Shown one piece after another: positions 12,100-23,204 of a stretch of DNA of 64,000 bases. The DNA comes from Sesamum alatum (lineage: Eukaryota > Streptophyta > Magnoliopsida > Lamiales > Pedaliaceae), in NCBI GenBank assembly GCA_034509735.1, contig JACGWO010000001.1, positions 10,184,854-10,248,853 of the forward strand. The letters run 5' to 3'. The notes beneath the pieces were generated by a model, which did no database searches, was not told where the DNA came from, and saw only the letters and a program-made list of their open reading frames with translations. The number at the start of each line of letters is the position of its first letter. Within the stretch, counting starts at the first letter, position 1. Made by a program: the position numbers and the translations under genes.

Positions 12100-12329
12100 T
12101 GTAGAGAAAAAGGATTCTTTTCGATATCATAGTGAGCAGTACAATGTTAGTATTTATAAACAACTACGTGCCTAATTAGGGAAGTTTGACCTCTAAAACA
12201 ATCCCAAGAAATTTGGGATCAGATCCCTATAAATCAGGAATCAACTAATCTAAAAGGTAAGAAGATAAACCAAAAGAAATGTACAATATATACTTGTTGT
12301 ACAGAGGATAACTCAGCAGATTTCCAACA
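12100..12329 (-). repeat. 3' LTR (left)
   Basis: 230 bp, ends TG..CA. Comparison by eye with 16950-17179 finds no difference. Within it, TATTTATA-like sequence near 12151-12158 could serve as promoter or polyadenylation signal. Confidence 0.95.
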
Positions 12330-12341
12330 CCTCCCCTCAAG
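12330..12341 (-). other. Polypurine tract
   Basis: On the element strand this reads CTTGAGGGGAGG directly before the 3' LTR: the plus-strand DNA primer expected for copia elements. It overlaps the last codons of the polyprotein frame, which ends at 12337. Confidence 0.85.
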
Positions 12342-15300
12342 CTGGTGAATAGATATTCTCCATTCCCAGCTTGTTTGTAAGTTCTTGAAATCTTGAAGTA
12401 GGCAGCCCTTTTGTTAGAACATCTGCTAACTGATCACTTGATGGCATGTAAGGTGTGCTAATTAGGCCACTATCCAATTTTTCCTTTATGAAGTGCCTAT
12501 CAACTTCAATGTGTTTAGTCCGATCATGTTGCACAGGATTATGTGCAATGTTGATGGCAGATTTATTATCGCAGTAGAGTTTCATCGGTCCTTCCCTTTT
12601 GACTCTAATATCATCAAGGATAATTTTCAGCCAAAGAAGTTCACAAACTCCATGTGCCATAGCTCTGAACTCAGCCTCAGCACTTGATCGTGCAACCACG
12701 GGCTGTTTTTTACTCCTCCATGTCACAAGATTACCTCCAAGGAAAATACAGTAGCCTGATGTAAATCTCCTATCTATCATAGAACCAGCGTAGTCTGCAT
12801 CTGTATAAGCTTATAGAGTAAGCTCTTTACTTTTCTTGAATAAGATCCCTCTACCCGGTGTGGCCTTTAGGTAATGTAGAATTCTATGGACAGCTTGCAA
12901 GTGTCTTTCTTTCGGATCATGCATGAATTGACTTACAATGCTTACTGCATAAGCTATATCTGCTCTGGTGTGGGATAAGTAGATCAATTTCCCAACTAAT
13001 CTCTGATATCTTCCCTTTTCAACCGTGCTATCATCTTTATCTCCAACCATCTTATGGTTAGGTTCAATAGGTGTGCTAGCTGCCTTACAACCAAGTGTTC
13101 CAGTTTCTTTGAGAAGATCCAACACATACTTCCGTTGAGAAAGAAATATGCCTTGCTTAGAATATGCCACTTCAATGCCCAAAAAATACTTCAATTTGCC
13201 AAGTTCCTTAATCTCAAACTCTTTAGCCAAGCATTTTCGAAGAGAGTCTCTTTCTGCTGGATCATTTCCCGTTACAATAATGTCGTCCACATAGACAAGC
13301 AATATCGTAACGTCCCCTATGACCGAGTGCTTTATAAAGAGAGTATGGTCCCCTTGACTTTGTCTGTATCCCATTGCTAGCATGGCTTTAGTAAATTTCC
13401 CAAACCATGCTCTAGGGGATTGTTTTAAGCCATAGAGTGCTTTCTTCAACCTGCACACTTTATTGCCACTAAAATTTTCATCAAATCCTGGAGGAGGATC
13501 CATATATACTTCCTCCTCTAGGTCCCCGTGCAAAAAAGCATTTTTAACATCAAAATTGTTGCAAAAGACCAACCAAAATTAACAGCTAAAGATAATAATA
13601 CACGCACTGTATTCATTTTGGCTACTGGTGCAAAAGTTTCTTGATAATCTACTCCATAGGTTTGAGTATATCCTTTTGCTACCAACCTAGCTTTGTATCT
13701 CTCCAAAGATCCATCAGCCTTATATTTTAAGGTAAACACCCATTTACATCCTACTGATTTCTTTCCATTAGGTAAACTGACAATTTCCCATGTTTTATTC
13801 TTTGCATTCATTTCCTCTCTCATGGCTTCCGCCCAATTTTTATCCTTAAGAGCCTCTTGTAGTGTTTGAGGAATGCTAATAGAATTTAGGGTGGTGAGGA
13901 AGCTCCTGTGTTGTAGAGATAATCTGTGAAATGACACAAAGTGAGAAATTGGATGTTGGGTGCATTTTCGGGTCCCTTTTCTAACTGCAATTGGTAAATC
14001 TAATTCAATAGGGTCATGGAAAGCATGTTCACTACCAATAGATGAAGGAGAAGAGTCAGATTCAGTACCTGTTTCAGATTCAGTACCTGGTTCAGATTCA
14101 TGGATAGGTGCATGGATTTGCTTAAGTTCAGAAATGGGAACTCTCTTTCTTGAGTAGACCTGCAGCGGCGCAATAGATTTCACACCAGGTTGTTGCTTTT
14201 CAAGTTGAGTTTCATAAATAGGTTCACGTTCCATTTCAGGAAGAGCTATAGGAGAATTTTCATGACTAATTTCAGGGGGGTTTTGAGGGTTTGGAGAAAC
14301 AAATTTCTTTACCAAAGGTAAAGGACCACTTTTTGGAAGACTGTCAAGTTCAAGAAATTCCTTTGTGTCATCTTTATCCTTTTCAAAATCTTTCTCTTGT
14401 GGGGAAGGAATTTGACTCTGAAAAAAAGACTCATTTTCAAGAAAAGTTGCATCCATAGAAGTGAAAATTTTTCGAGAAGTAGGGTGGTAAAACTTGTAAC
14501 CTTTTTTGGTGTTTGAGTATCCCAAAAACACACATTTTAAAGCTCTTGGATCAAGTTTGCCCCTGTTGTGAGAATGAACATGAACAAATGCGGCACAACC
14601 AAACACTTTAGGTGGTAGCATGCAAGAACCATTAAAATCAGGGTGAAGACTAGAAAGCATAGTTATAGGACTCTGATATCCTAACACCCTAGACGGCATT
14701 CTATTTATTAAGTATGTTGCTGTTAAAGCAGCCTCCCCCCAAAAATATTTTGGAACATTGTTCTGGAGCAATAATGCACGGGTAACATTGAGTAAATGTC
14801 TATTTTTGCATTCAGCAACCCCATTTTGTTGGGGTGTATTAACACAAGAAGACTCATGGATAATTCCTTCCCTTTTAAAGAAAGATGAGAGACTTTCATT
14901 AAAGTACTCTCTTGCATTATCTGACCTAACTCTTTTAATAGAAACTCCAAATTGTGTGCTTATCATTTTGTGAAAACATGGAAAAATACTAATTACTTCA
15001 GACTTCTCTTTCATGAGATATAACCAAGTTGTTCTTGTACAATCATCAATAAGAGACACAAACCATCTAGCACCTGAAATGTTAGGAATTCTAGATGGAC
15101 CCCAAATATCAGTATGTATCAAAGAGAAAGGTTTTGAAGACCTTGTATTGCTTAATGGAAATGACACACGATGATGTTTGGAAATTTCACAGGTATCACA
15201 ATGAAAGTTGTTCACATTAACATTTTTGAAAAGAGCTGGAAACATGCTTTTAAGTAAAATAAAAGGAGGATGTCCAAGGCGGAAATAATGAAGCCAAATT

Positions 15301-16871
15301 TCATTTGTAGTGGAGGAAATTTTTTCTGATGAGCACGAAAGGGATAGTTGATCTTTGTTTGAACTCACTTCTTCAAGATAATAGAGTCCATTTCTTTCCT
15401 TAGCAAATCCAATCGTCCTCTCAGTGACCTGATCCTGAAAGATGCAATGTGTAGGAAAAAAAGTTATTTTGCAGTTTAAGTCCTTGGTGATTTGATGAAT
15501 GGATACAAGGTTAGTGGACAACTTAGGAACATGCAATACATTTCTTAAAGAAAGAGAAGGAGTTAAATTGATTGTTCCTTGGCCATCAACAGTCACAGGT
15601 GAGCCATCTGCAACAGTAACTTTTCTGTTTCCAGGACATAAATTATAAGTAACAAACCTGGTAGGGTTATGTGTCATGTGATCTGTTGCTCCGGAGTCTA
15701 TGATCTAGGAACTAGAAAGAGGTGAATCAGAGGCACTAAAAGAATAAGAAACAAGGCACTTACCTGATTGAGCCAATGAACATGCACTAGAAAGCTCACT
15801 GAGGGAATTAAGAAGATTCCTCAGCTTATCGATCTCTTCTTTATTCAGTCCAATTTCATCACTCTTGAAGGTTAGTTTTTCTTGAGCAGATCCTTCTCCA
15901 TTTGTGAAGTGTGTTTGGCCTCTTTGTTGACCTTTAAGTCCTGCAATCCGACTGAGAACTTGAGCTTTTCCATGGAGTTTAAAACAGTTCTCTATCGTAT
16001 GGCGTGGCTTCTTACAGTGTGAGCACCACATTTTGTCTCGGTTTAATGGCTTAGAGTACTCTGTTTCCTTATTCTCAGATTTAACATTATGTCCTTGATT
16101 GGCTTCACCCCTGAATTTTGTAGAGATCATAGCTGAACCCTCTAACGTATGAGAATTGAGCATAACTGTCCTTCGACTCTCCTCAGCACGTATTATTGAG
16201 AAAGTTTCACTAAGAGAGGGTAAAGTCTCCCTTCCCAGCAACTGTATCCGGATCTGATCAAATTCTGCATTGAGACCTGCAATAAATTCAAAGATTCTAT
16301 CCTTTTCTACAAAATTCTTGAGCATCACAGCATCGTCACTGCACTTCATTTTGATACTCTGGTAATGATCAAGTTCAAGCCAAAAACTTTTCATCAGGTT
16401 ATAATACTCTGTAACACTGCGTGTACCTTGTTTAGTGGATGATATTTTAGTCTTGATCTCATACATTAGAGCTGCATCTTTCATCTTGGAGTAAGTCTGG
16501 CGAACAGATTCCCAGATCTCTTGAGCAGTTGTCAAAAACATGCAATTCCCACTGATTTTAGGCTGCATTGAATTCCAAAGCCAAGACATGATCATTGAAT
16601 CTTCCTCATCCCATGTAGCAAATTTAGGATCTTCAGATTTTGGAGCAGCCCCAATGAGATGATTTAGTTTTCCTCTTCCCTTCAAAAATGTTCTGACTAT
16701 CTGTGACCACTGAAGATAGTTTCTTCCATTTAATCGGTATGAAGGGTTAATATTCTGGAGGTCTCCAGAAGATGGATTTGGTGTAGATTCAACAGCAATC
16801 CCAGAGGGATTAGACGAGTTTGTAGAGGTTTCTGACATTGTCAGTTTGAAGAAAAATGGAGGCTTTGGCAA
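12337..16871 (-). pseudogene. Copia gag-pol polyprotein, disabled
   Basis: Gag lies at 15705-16871 with a UBN2-type capsid region and a zinc knuckle of form C-X2-C-X4-H-X4-C (CSHCKKPRHTIENC). The protease motif DSGATDHM follows at about 15675-15698. Integrase has HHCC residues (LGH..CDTC) and a D-D-E triad ([19 protein letters not shown]). RT has YVDD at about 13280, and RNase H lies at about 12340-12780. Lesions: an in-frame TAG at 15705-15707, where related proteins usually have Trp just before the protease motif; a one-base frameshift in a T-run near 13560 before the [11 protein letters not shown] motif; and an in-frame TAA at 12811-12813 before the RNase H ADYAGS motif. All domains are otherwise well preserved. 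Confidence 0.93.
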
Positions 16872-16935
16872 TGAAGGCCAATAATCAGCAATAAAGGCTG
16901 ATCAAAGGTAATCAAAAAGATCTCAGAGAACGTAT

Positions 16936-16949
16936 TGGCTCTGGTACCA
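16936..16949 (-). other. Primer binding site
   Basis: On the element strand TGGTACCAGAGCCA follows the 5' LTR after one base. It is complementary to the 3' end of plant initiator methionine tRNA except for C in place of the usual T at position 6 (the common copia form is TGGTATCAGAGC). Confidence 0.85.
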
Positions 16950-17179
16950 TGTAGAGAAAAAGGATTCTTTTCGATATCATAGTGAGCAGTACAATGTTAG
17001 TATTTATAAACAACTACGTGCCTAATTAGGGAAGTTTGACCTCTAAAACAATCCCAAGAAATTTGGGATCAGATCCCTATAAATCAGGAATCAACTAATC
17101 TAAAAGGTAAGAAGATAAACCAAAAGAAATGTACAATATATACTTGTTGTACAGAGGATAACTCAGCAGATTTCCAACA
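16950..17179 (-). repeat. 5' LTR (right)
   Basis: 230 bp, identical by eye to the left LTR. Followed by the second AAAAC target duplication (17180-17184). Confidence 0.95.
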
Positions 17180-17423
17180 AAAACTAAAGTAAACAAAACA
17201 CCTATAGAGTTAATTAGTTAGGTGTATTGAATTGTTGAGCTTAAATAAAACTTGTGTTAAGAACTCAAAGCGGATAATACGTTTGCATCTTAAAATGGCT
17301 CGGTAATTTTGTATGTTCATGCAATGTAATTTTGTCCCGGTATACATTTCTTCTCCTGACAAATATCCTATATCAGAGAAACTATTTACAAAACTGTGTT
17401 CTTCTAAAAGAAAAGTACATATA

Positions 17424-17702
17424 TCATCTTCTACCCAAGCGGGAGGTTATATCCACAAACAAATCCTCGCTGCAAGGGATAGTTAGACCACCCATTGGAT
17501 GACTGAACCCGAATTCTTCTTCAGCTTGGCAGAGCAAATCTTGAAAAGAAGGATGGTTTAAGTATGATACTGGAATAACAAAGCGTTTCTTTTCGCTCTC
17601 TCCAACATAAACGGCGAAATGCCCCTTTGGAACTTCAGTTGCTGATGAAATTGATCTTCTTTCGGCTGACAAAGATCGTCTAAGAATTTGACGGATGGCC
17701 AT
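17424..17702 (-). CDS. SAUR protein, type A copy 4 (A4)
   Basis: Single-exon 92-residue SAUR. Differs from A2 by I for V at SISS and A for G (SSATEVP). The core is intact, with [12 protein letters not shown] and SRLGRR at the end. TATA at 17829-17836, promoter block at 17948-17963. The frame runs open into the promoter; the start at 17702 is set by the conserved MAIRQ. The copia element ends 240 bp past the 3' end of this gene. Confidence 0.95.
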   Translation of the reverse strand: MAIRQILRRSLSAERRSISSATEVPKGHFAVYVGESEKKRFVIPVSYLNHPSFQDLLCQAEEEFGFSHPMGGLTIPCSEDLFVDITSRLGRR

Positions 17703-17963
17703 GGTTGTGTCAAAGTAAATGCTGAAGCCAACCAAGTACTTTCTGGAAAGTGTTGTGAAACAAGTGAAAACTGAGAAAGCTAAAGCTCTTTGAGGAGTTG
17801 TTGCTGGTTGTAACTCAGAGATCTGTTGTATATATAGGTGAAGTTGTATCCTCCACAAATTTAGACTTAGTTCATGAAGCAGGTGGATATCTATTATGCG
17901 GTGGTCTGTTAAGCTTGAGAAACATAAGCACATGAGCCATGAGGAATCACATGGATTTGTCTT

Positions 17964-18900
17964 CCAATCATTATACAGATATTAAGCAACTAGATGAAGT
18001 ATTTGGGGGATTGACTAACACTGTTCCCTCCCAACTCTGAAACATAACCCTAAAAAGACCCCACTGAAATCAATTGGATAACCAAATGTGATTCCTCCTT
18101 TTACCTGAAAGACCACAAGTTCACTTAATTTCCTCTATCTTCTACTCAAGATCATCAGTATACATCAAATCTGTATAGACATGATTAATTGCATTTTGAA
18201 CCCACCAAACTCTATCTACTAGTCTGCTAATCCTAATTGTCTTGTGATTCTGAAACAAAACATTAGTTCAGCTATCAGACGTAAAGGTCCTCGAAGAAGT
18301 ATTTTAACACGTAAAGGGGATGAAGGGGTTGAACAGCTCATGTGATTATGCTTCTTGGCCTATAGAGTTGAAGTCCATTTTAGCATAATGGAAGGATTAT
18401 TGACTCGAAAACATTTCTGGTGAGGTGAACAAGCAGGAGGGACACTTTCAGTATCATTAGTGAAAGAGAAAGAAGTCTACAAATGCATAGTTAAAATGGA
18501 GAACCTGGATATAATTTCTTCTGTTGCATGTATGATGTTTCCTTTCCTAGATGGAATCCTCAAAATAATAGGAATTTCAGTATAATTTCATTAATAGAAG
18601 CTAATCTTTGTCTTGTGTAAATAAGTATCATGTTGAAAACACATCTATTTTATGACGGAAGTCACATCGTTTACCCAATTAGCAAGTGGAATATAACCCC
18701 TGAATCATAAAAAACTGCTGTAGAAAATGATTAGAAATTAATGTAAAAGAATGTCATGAATTACAATTGTTCTTTGTTACAAGGAAGTATTTTCTCCTGG
18801 GGATATATTATTTCCCTCCCGGAGATCCTCTATAATATATACACCGTTCTTCCTTACAAAACTGTGTTCTACAAACGTATGCTACTCTCAACTCTCATGC
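17964..18900. other. Spacer between A4 promoter and type C gene
   Basis: No gene seen. It matches the A1 to C-pseudogene spacer (713-1780) over most of its length, which supports A-C as part of the ancestral duplicated unit. Confidence 0.6.
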
Positions 18901-19176
18901 TCAACTCAACTGAGAGGTGAGATCCATGAAGTATTCCTCACTGCAGGGGATCGTAAGGGCACCCGTTGCATGACCAAACCCAAATTCTTCCTCGGCTTGG
19001 TTCAGCAATTGTTGAAATGATGGTTGGTTTAAAAATGATATTGGAACAACAAATCTCTTCTTTTCACTTTCTCCAACGTAAACTGCAAAGCATCCCTTAG
19101 GAATATGGTTTTCAGCCAATGAAGACCATCGAAGAAGTAACTTGGCATGAGTAATACAAGGCAGGCGGATGGCCAT
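18901..19176 (-). CDS. SAUR protein, type C
   Basis: Single-exon 91-residue SAUR, MAIRLPCITHAKLLLRWSS at the N-terminus, then [36 protein letters not shown] and GALTIPCSEEYF. It has NQP for the usual NHP and GA for GG. It is the functional counterpart of the pseudogene at 1781-2050. TATA at 19292-19299 and promoter block at 19381-19396, so it appears expressible. Confidence 0.94.
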   Translation of the reverse strand: MAIRLPCITHAKLLLRWSSLAENHIPKGCFAVYVGESEKKRFVVPISFLNQPSFQQLLNQAEEEFGFGHATGALTIPCSEEYFMDLTSQLS

Positions 19177-19396
19177 TATTATTCCTTTTTGAACAAGAGA
19201 AGCTGTTGTGCAGATAGAAAAATTACTGCTGAAACTATTGAAGGCTTAGATAGCTGTAATGGACATGTCTTGGCTAACTGCTAAATACGTGTATATATAG
19301 ATGAAGGCCATCACTTTGTAGTGAAGAGAGAATTCAAATAGGACCATACCGCCAGGAGAGAGCACTGGCAAATGAGAGATCACATGGAGTTGTCTT

Positions 19397-19819
19397 GCAG
19401 ACATCTAATACAACTGGAGTGTCCTACATATTAGCAGAGACAACCTCAGCATTTAAGATAATGTGCCCTACATATCAAACAAGCAGAGATGTCCTGATGT
19501 CGGGGGGGCCTGTTAGGGCCTCGACACAGGGTAGGGTCTTATGATCTTCAACAAATTTGCAAGTCAAAAAGCTTGGTAACGAGTAGGAAAGCAAAACCAT
19601 GTGATCTCTCATGCTATTGTTCATTAGTTTCACTTTGGAGAAATGATTCTAAGTGTATGGATGTCGCCTTAGTAAAAGAGCAGATAGTGTTAAGTCGTCT
19701 TGGTCGACATTCTAGCACCCTTGATATTAATGGAGATACTGGGGAATACAGTCTTTGAATGCCCATACAGTTGGTTTTTTACTTTAAACAAAAAATAAGA
19801 AAAAATTGTTGATGATTGA
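19397..19819. other. Divergent spacer between type C and type D genes
   Basis: No gene. Shared promoter space of the minus-strand C and plus-strand D genes. Contains a G7 run near 19502 and a plus-oriented CCATGTGAT block near 19604 in addition to the D-proximal block. Most of it is duplicated at about 22230-22720. Confidence 0.6.
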
Positions 19820-19835
19820 AAGACAAAGGCATGTG
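19820..19835 (+). promoter_or_regulatory. Conserved SAUR promoter block (type D)
   Basis: AAGACAAAGGCATGTG, 222 bp before the D start. It is the only copy of the full AAGACA-CATGTG block serving a plus-strand gene. The direction relative to the coding strand is the same as in the minus-strand genes, which argues that orientation matters. TATA box at 19927-19934. Confidence 0.6.
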
Positions 19836-20056
19836 ATTCCGTATGTACTGATGTGACTCTCGGCCCCTATCCTGATCCTTCTTCCCCATAAAGCCCGAGA
19901 CTGAAGATGCCAGATATATGATCACTTATATATACTCAAACTTCAGCCATTAGCGATCACACAACAAGAGTAAGTCTCAGCAAAGGCAAACTCAATCTAA
20001 TCAGTTTGAGTTATTCTTGTCTCTTACCCTGTTGAGGAACTATCTTTTCTACAACC

Positions 20057-20323
20057 ATGGCCATCCATATGCCACGCATCATCCATGCTAAGAGAATTAC
20101 TCAACAGTCATCAAATGTACCAAAGGGGTATGTTTCCGTTTATGTCGGGGATGACAAGAAGAGGTTTGTTGTTCCAGTTACTTACCTGAACCATCCTTCA
20201 TTCCAACGCTTGCTAAACCAGGCTGAAGAAGAATTCGGGTTTCACCATCCAACTGGCGGCCTCACACTTCCCTGTACAGAGGATGTCTTCGTTGATGTTA
20301 CCTCTCACTTGAACAGAAGTTGA
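20057..20323 (+). CDS. SAUR protein, type D
   Basis: Single-exon 88-residue SAUR. N-terminus [19 protein letters not shown], then [60 protein letters not shown] replaces the commoner VGES/VGE. The plus strand places it divergently from type C. A damaged duplicate lies at 22951-23204. Two 40-bp direct repeats follow in the downstream flank (20607-20686). Confidence 0.95.
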   Translation: MAIHMPRIIHAKRITQQSSNVPKGYVSVYVGDDKKRFVVPVTYLNHPSFQRLLNQAEEEFGFHHPTGGLTLPCTEDVFVDVTSHLNRS

Positions 20324-20606
20324 GATTGAACCTCTAATCTTTTTGTATAGTACAATTTTGTAGAGAGAGCGTTTAGGACTCCTTTTCTCTGTGCATATAG
20401 AGACAACGTTGGAGAAACTTTACTCTCCTGATGTTAGAAATCTTATTATGAGAAGTCAACAGATTTCCTGTTACTTTTTCAGTAACTTGAAGAGAGAAAG
20501 CTGCAGATAGAATCTAAATTAACTTCAGCATTGTATTCTACAGAGCTGCATGCTTTCTTTACCAGATAATGTATACTCTTTAATTGGAGATACTTGATAG
20601 TCGCTG

Positions 20607-20686
20607 ATATTAGGCTACTCTGCTGCAAGCTGCGCGATTACCATTCATATCAGGCTACTCTGCTGCAAGCTGCGCGATTACTATTC
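20607..20686. repeat. 40-bp tandem duplication downstream of type D
   Basis: Two adjacent copies (20607-20646 and 20647-20686) beginning ATATTAGGCTACTC and ATATCAGGCTACTC, nearly identical. A related single-copy stretch occurs in the B-A spacers. Confidence 0.8.
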
Positions 20687-21599
20687 CATATTTAGTAAAT
20701 TATAAACAAGAAAACCTTTTAACAATGCTTAATCAACATAATGTAGTTATAACATTTGGTGAAGAGTGAAAAATCATTCAAGTAGGCTCTAAGATGAAAC
20801 TAGCAATAGAGAATCACATGGTTCTGTCTTCTAACCATCAAAAGTAGTAAAGGATGGTATAACAGAATGAAAAATGAACATTTTTTCAGGACAAACAAAA
20901 GTCTACCATTTCCTGTGGCACTTAGCCAGCACAGAACAGCCTGATGCTAGAAAGTAATTCGACAACTCAGAAATTTCTTCACTCAAAGAACTTCTGATTC
21001 GACAAGCACACTTTTCTCGGCTAGCTGAAAGTATATGTGTATGTTGAAAAGATCTGTAGAACTTATTCCCAGTTCAGGGTGATCAAAATCAGGTTCTTGT
21101 ATAACATGATTGTCAAGATCTAGGAATACGGCAAGGAGATCAAATTTTTCCCGGTTTTGTGAACTACAATAAATATCCTTTCTGGAACATCTATTCATGA
21201 ATTGAAATTATTGACCTTGGGTGCGATAACAATAGTCCAGGTGGTTGAGGTCATTAGAAAGAGAAAAGACTCTATATTTCCTGAAAATTTTCCATCTTAA
21301 AGATGTGTTTTGTACTTATTATTCTCAGCAATACAAAATGCTAGAGGAGAAATTAACAGCAAAAGGAAACAAAACTCTGAACTTAAAAAATTTTAGATTG
21401 TTAAGAGTTTAAAATGAATGTGATAGCAACTTAAAGTAGATAATGCATTTGCATCTGAAATTGGCCCGTCAATTTTCATGTATGTATATTCATGTAATGT
21501 AAGTTCGTGCAGGGATACATTTCCTTTCTGACAGATATCCTCTATATATCAGAGAAGCTAATCTACAAAACTGATTTCCTACAACACATGCTATGTGCA
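20687..21599. other. Spacer between type D and A5
   Basis: No gene. Carries an orphan CACATGGTTCTGTCTT block at 20815-20830, matching 3940-3955 in the first unit. The stretch from about 21410 is a diverged copy of the unit-junction sequence found at 1, 4530, 8593 and 17237. Confidence 0.6.
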
Positions 21600-21878
21600 T
21601 CATCGTCTGCCCAAACTAGAGGTTATATCTACAAATAAATCCTCACTGCAAGGAATGGTAAGGCCACCCATCAGATGATGGAACCCGAATTCTTCTTCAG
21701 CTTGACATAGCAAATCTTGAAATGAGGGGTGGTTTAAGTACGATATTGGAATGACGAAGCGTTTCTTTTCACTCTCTCCAACATAAACAGCAAAATGCCC
21801 CTTCGGAACTTCAGTTCCTGATGAACTTGATCTTCTTTCGGTTGATAGAGATCGTCTAAGCATTTGACGAATGGCCAT
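21600..21878 (-). CDS. SAUR protein, type A copy 5 (A5, diverged)
   Basis: Single-exon 92-residue SAUR, intermediate between types: [16 protein letters not shown] like B, but [20 protein letters not shown] and DITSSLGRR like A. L replaces P in the HHPMGG motif (HHLMGG). In this copy the TATA run is degraded (CTATTTAAGC where the others have CTATATATAC), so expression may be weaker. Conserved promoter block at 22106-22121. Confidence 0.92.
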   Translation of the reverse strand: MAIRQMLRRSLSTERRSSSSGTEVPKGHFAVYVGESEKKRFVIPISYLNHPSFQDLLCQAEEEFGFHHLMGGLTIPCSEDLFVDITSSLGRR

Positions 21879-22950
21879 GATGGTGTCAAAGTAAATCTTG
21901 CTGGCCAAAAAAAAATTGAGGAAAGTTTGGTGAGAAAATTTAAGGCTGAGAGAGCTAAAGGTCTTAGAGGAGTTGTTGCTGGTTGTAACACAGAAATGTG
22001 TTGCTTAAATAGGTGAACATAGAAATGTTGTATCCTCCAAAATTTAGATTGAGAAGTGGATATGTGTAGCCTGTCAAGCTTGAGAAACATAAGCACATGA
22101 GGAATCACATGGATTTGTCTTTTGATCATTAAACATTTTCTAGGCAACAAAATGAAGGATTGACAACATTGTCTACTGCCAACTCTAGAATCATAACCCT
22201 AAAAGGACCCCACTTTGATAATCTGTGTGAAGAGAAAAATTTAAATAGGGACCATATTTGCAAGAGAAAACACTAGCAAATGAGAGATCACATGGAGTTG
22301 TCTTGAGACATCTAGTACAACTTGAAGTATAACTTACCAACTATATGTTGAACTCAGCATTTAAGATAACGTGCCCTACATATGATATAACTAGAGATAG
22401 TCTAATGACGGGGCCTGTTAGGGTCTCCATACATGGTAGGGTCTTATGATCTTCAACAAATTTGCAAGTCCAAATTCATGATAATAGTTGGAGAGCAAAA
22501 CCATGTGATGTCTCGTGCTATCATTCGTTAGTCACTCTGGAGAAATGATTGCAAGTGTCTATCTGAACTTGGTAAAATAGGAGATAAGATTAAGATGCAT
22601 CAAACTACATTCTGACTTACTTCATTTTTTAATATCTCCAGTGTAGCCTATATTATAGATATAGTGGGGATATTGTCTTTGGCTGCCCCTGTAGTTGGTA
22701 AATTTTGTTGATGATCGACAGACAAAGCATGTGCTTCCAAATGTAACGGTATACTTATAACCTAATACTTCTACCCCACAGCCAGAAATTGAAGATGTTA
22801 GTGATTTTGATAACTTATATATACCCGGACCTTAGCACATAACTGATGATACGACCAGAATAAGTCTCAGCTAAGGCAAACTCAATCTAATCACTTTCGG
22901 TCATTCATTTCTCTTACCCTCTTGACGAACTATCTTGTGTAACCATCCGC

Positions 22951-23204
22951 ATGCCACGTATTATCCATGCCAAGAAAATTACACAACAGTCATCAAATGT
23001 AGCAAAGGGATATATTGTTGTTTACGTGGGGGATGACAAGAAGAGGTTTGTCATTCCAGTTACTTGCCTGAACCATCCTTCATCTCAGTACTTGTTAAAC
23101 CAAGCTGAAGAAGAATTTGGTTTCACCATCCGACCGGTGGCCTCACACTTCCCTGCACGGAGGATGTTTTCATTGATCTTACTTCTCTCTTGAACAGAAG
23201 TTGA
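22951..23204 (+). pseudogene. SAUR type D pseudogene
   Basis: Duplicate of the type D gene. The initial ATGGCC is deleted, leaving an internal ATG as the only start. One G is missing after EEEFG, shifting the frame so that the GGLTLPC and C-terminal part is lost; the remaining bases still read the D-type ending and stop in the other frame. V to A in VPKG and F to S in HPSFQ are further changes. Promoter region is also a degraded copy. Confidence 0.9.

Larger units (their letters stand above)
12100..17179 (-). mobile_element. Ty1/copia LTR retrotransposon (5,080 bp), young but defective
   Basis: Complete element in reverse orientation with two 230-bp LTRs that look identical base for base, TG..CA ends, a 5-bp AAAAC target duplication, a tRNA-iMet-type primer site and a polypurine tract. 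Gene order gag-protease-integrase-RT-RNase H places it in the copia superfamily. LTR identity implies recent insertion, yet the coding region carries two in-frame stops and a one-base frameshift. It inserted into a B-A spacer of the SAUR array after the array had been duplicated, because only one unit carries it. Lineage (Ale or another) is not determined. Confidence 0.97.

Noticed and set aside
13518..15677. Separate genes for the pol fragments
   Set aside because: They are parts of one copia polyprotein broken by stops and a frameshift.
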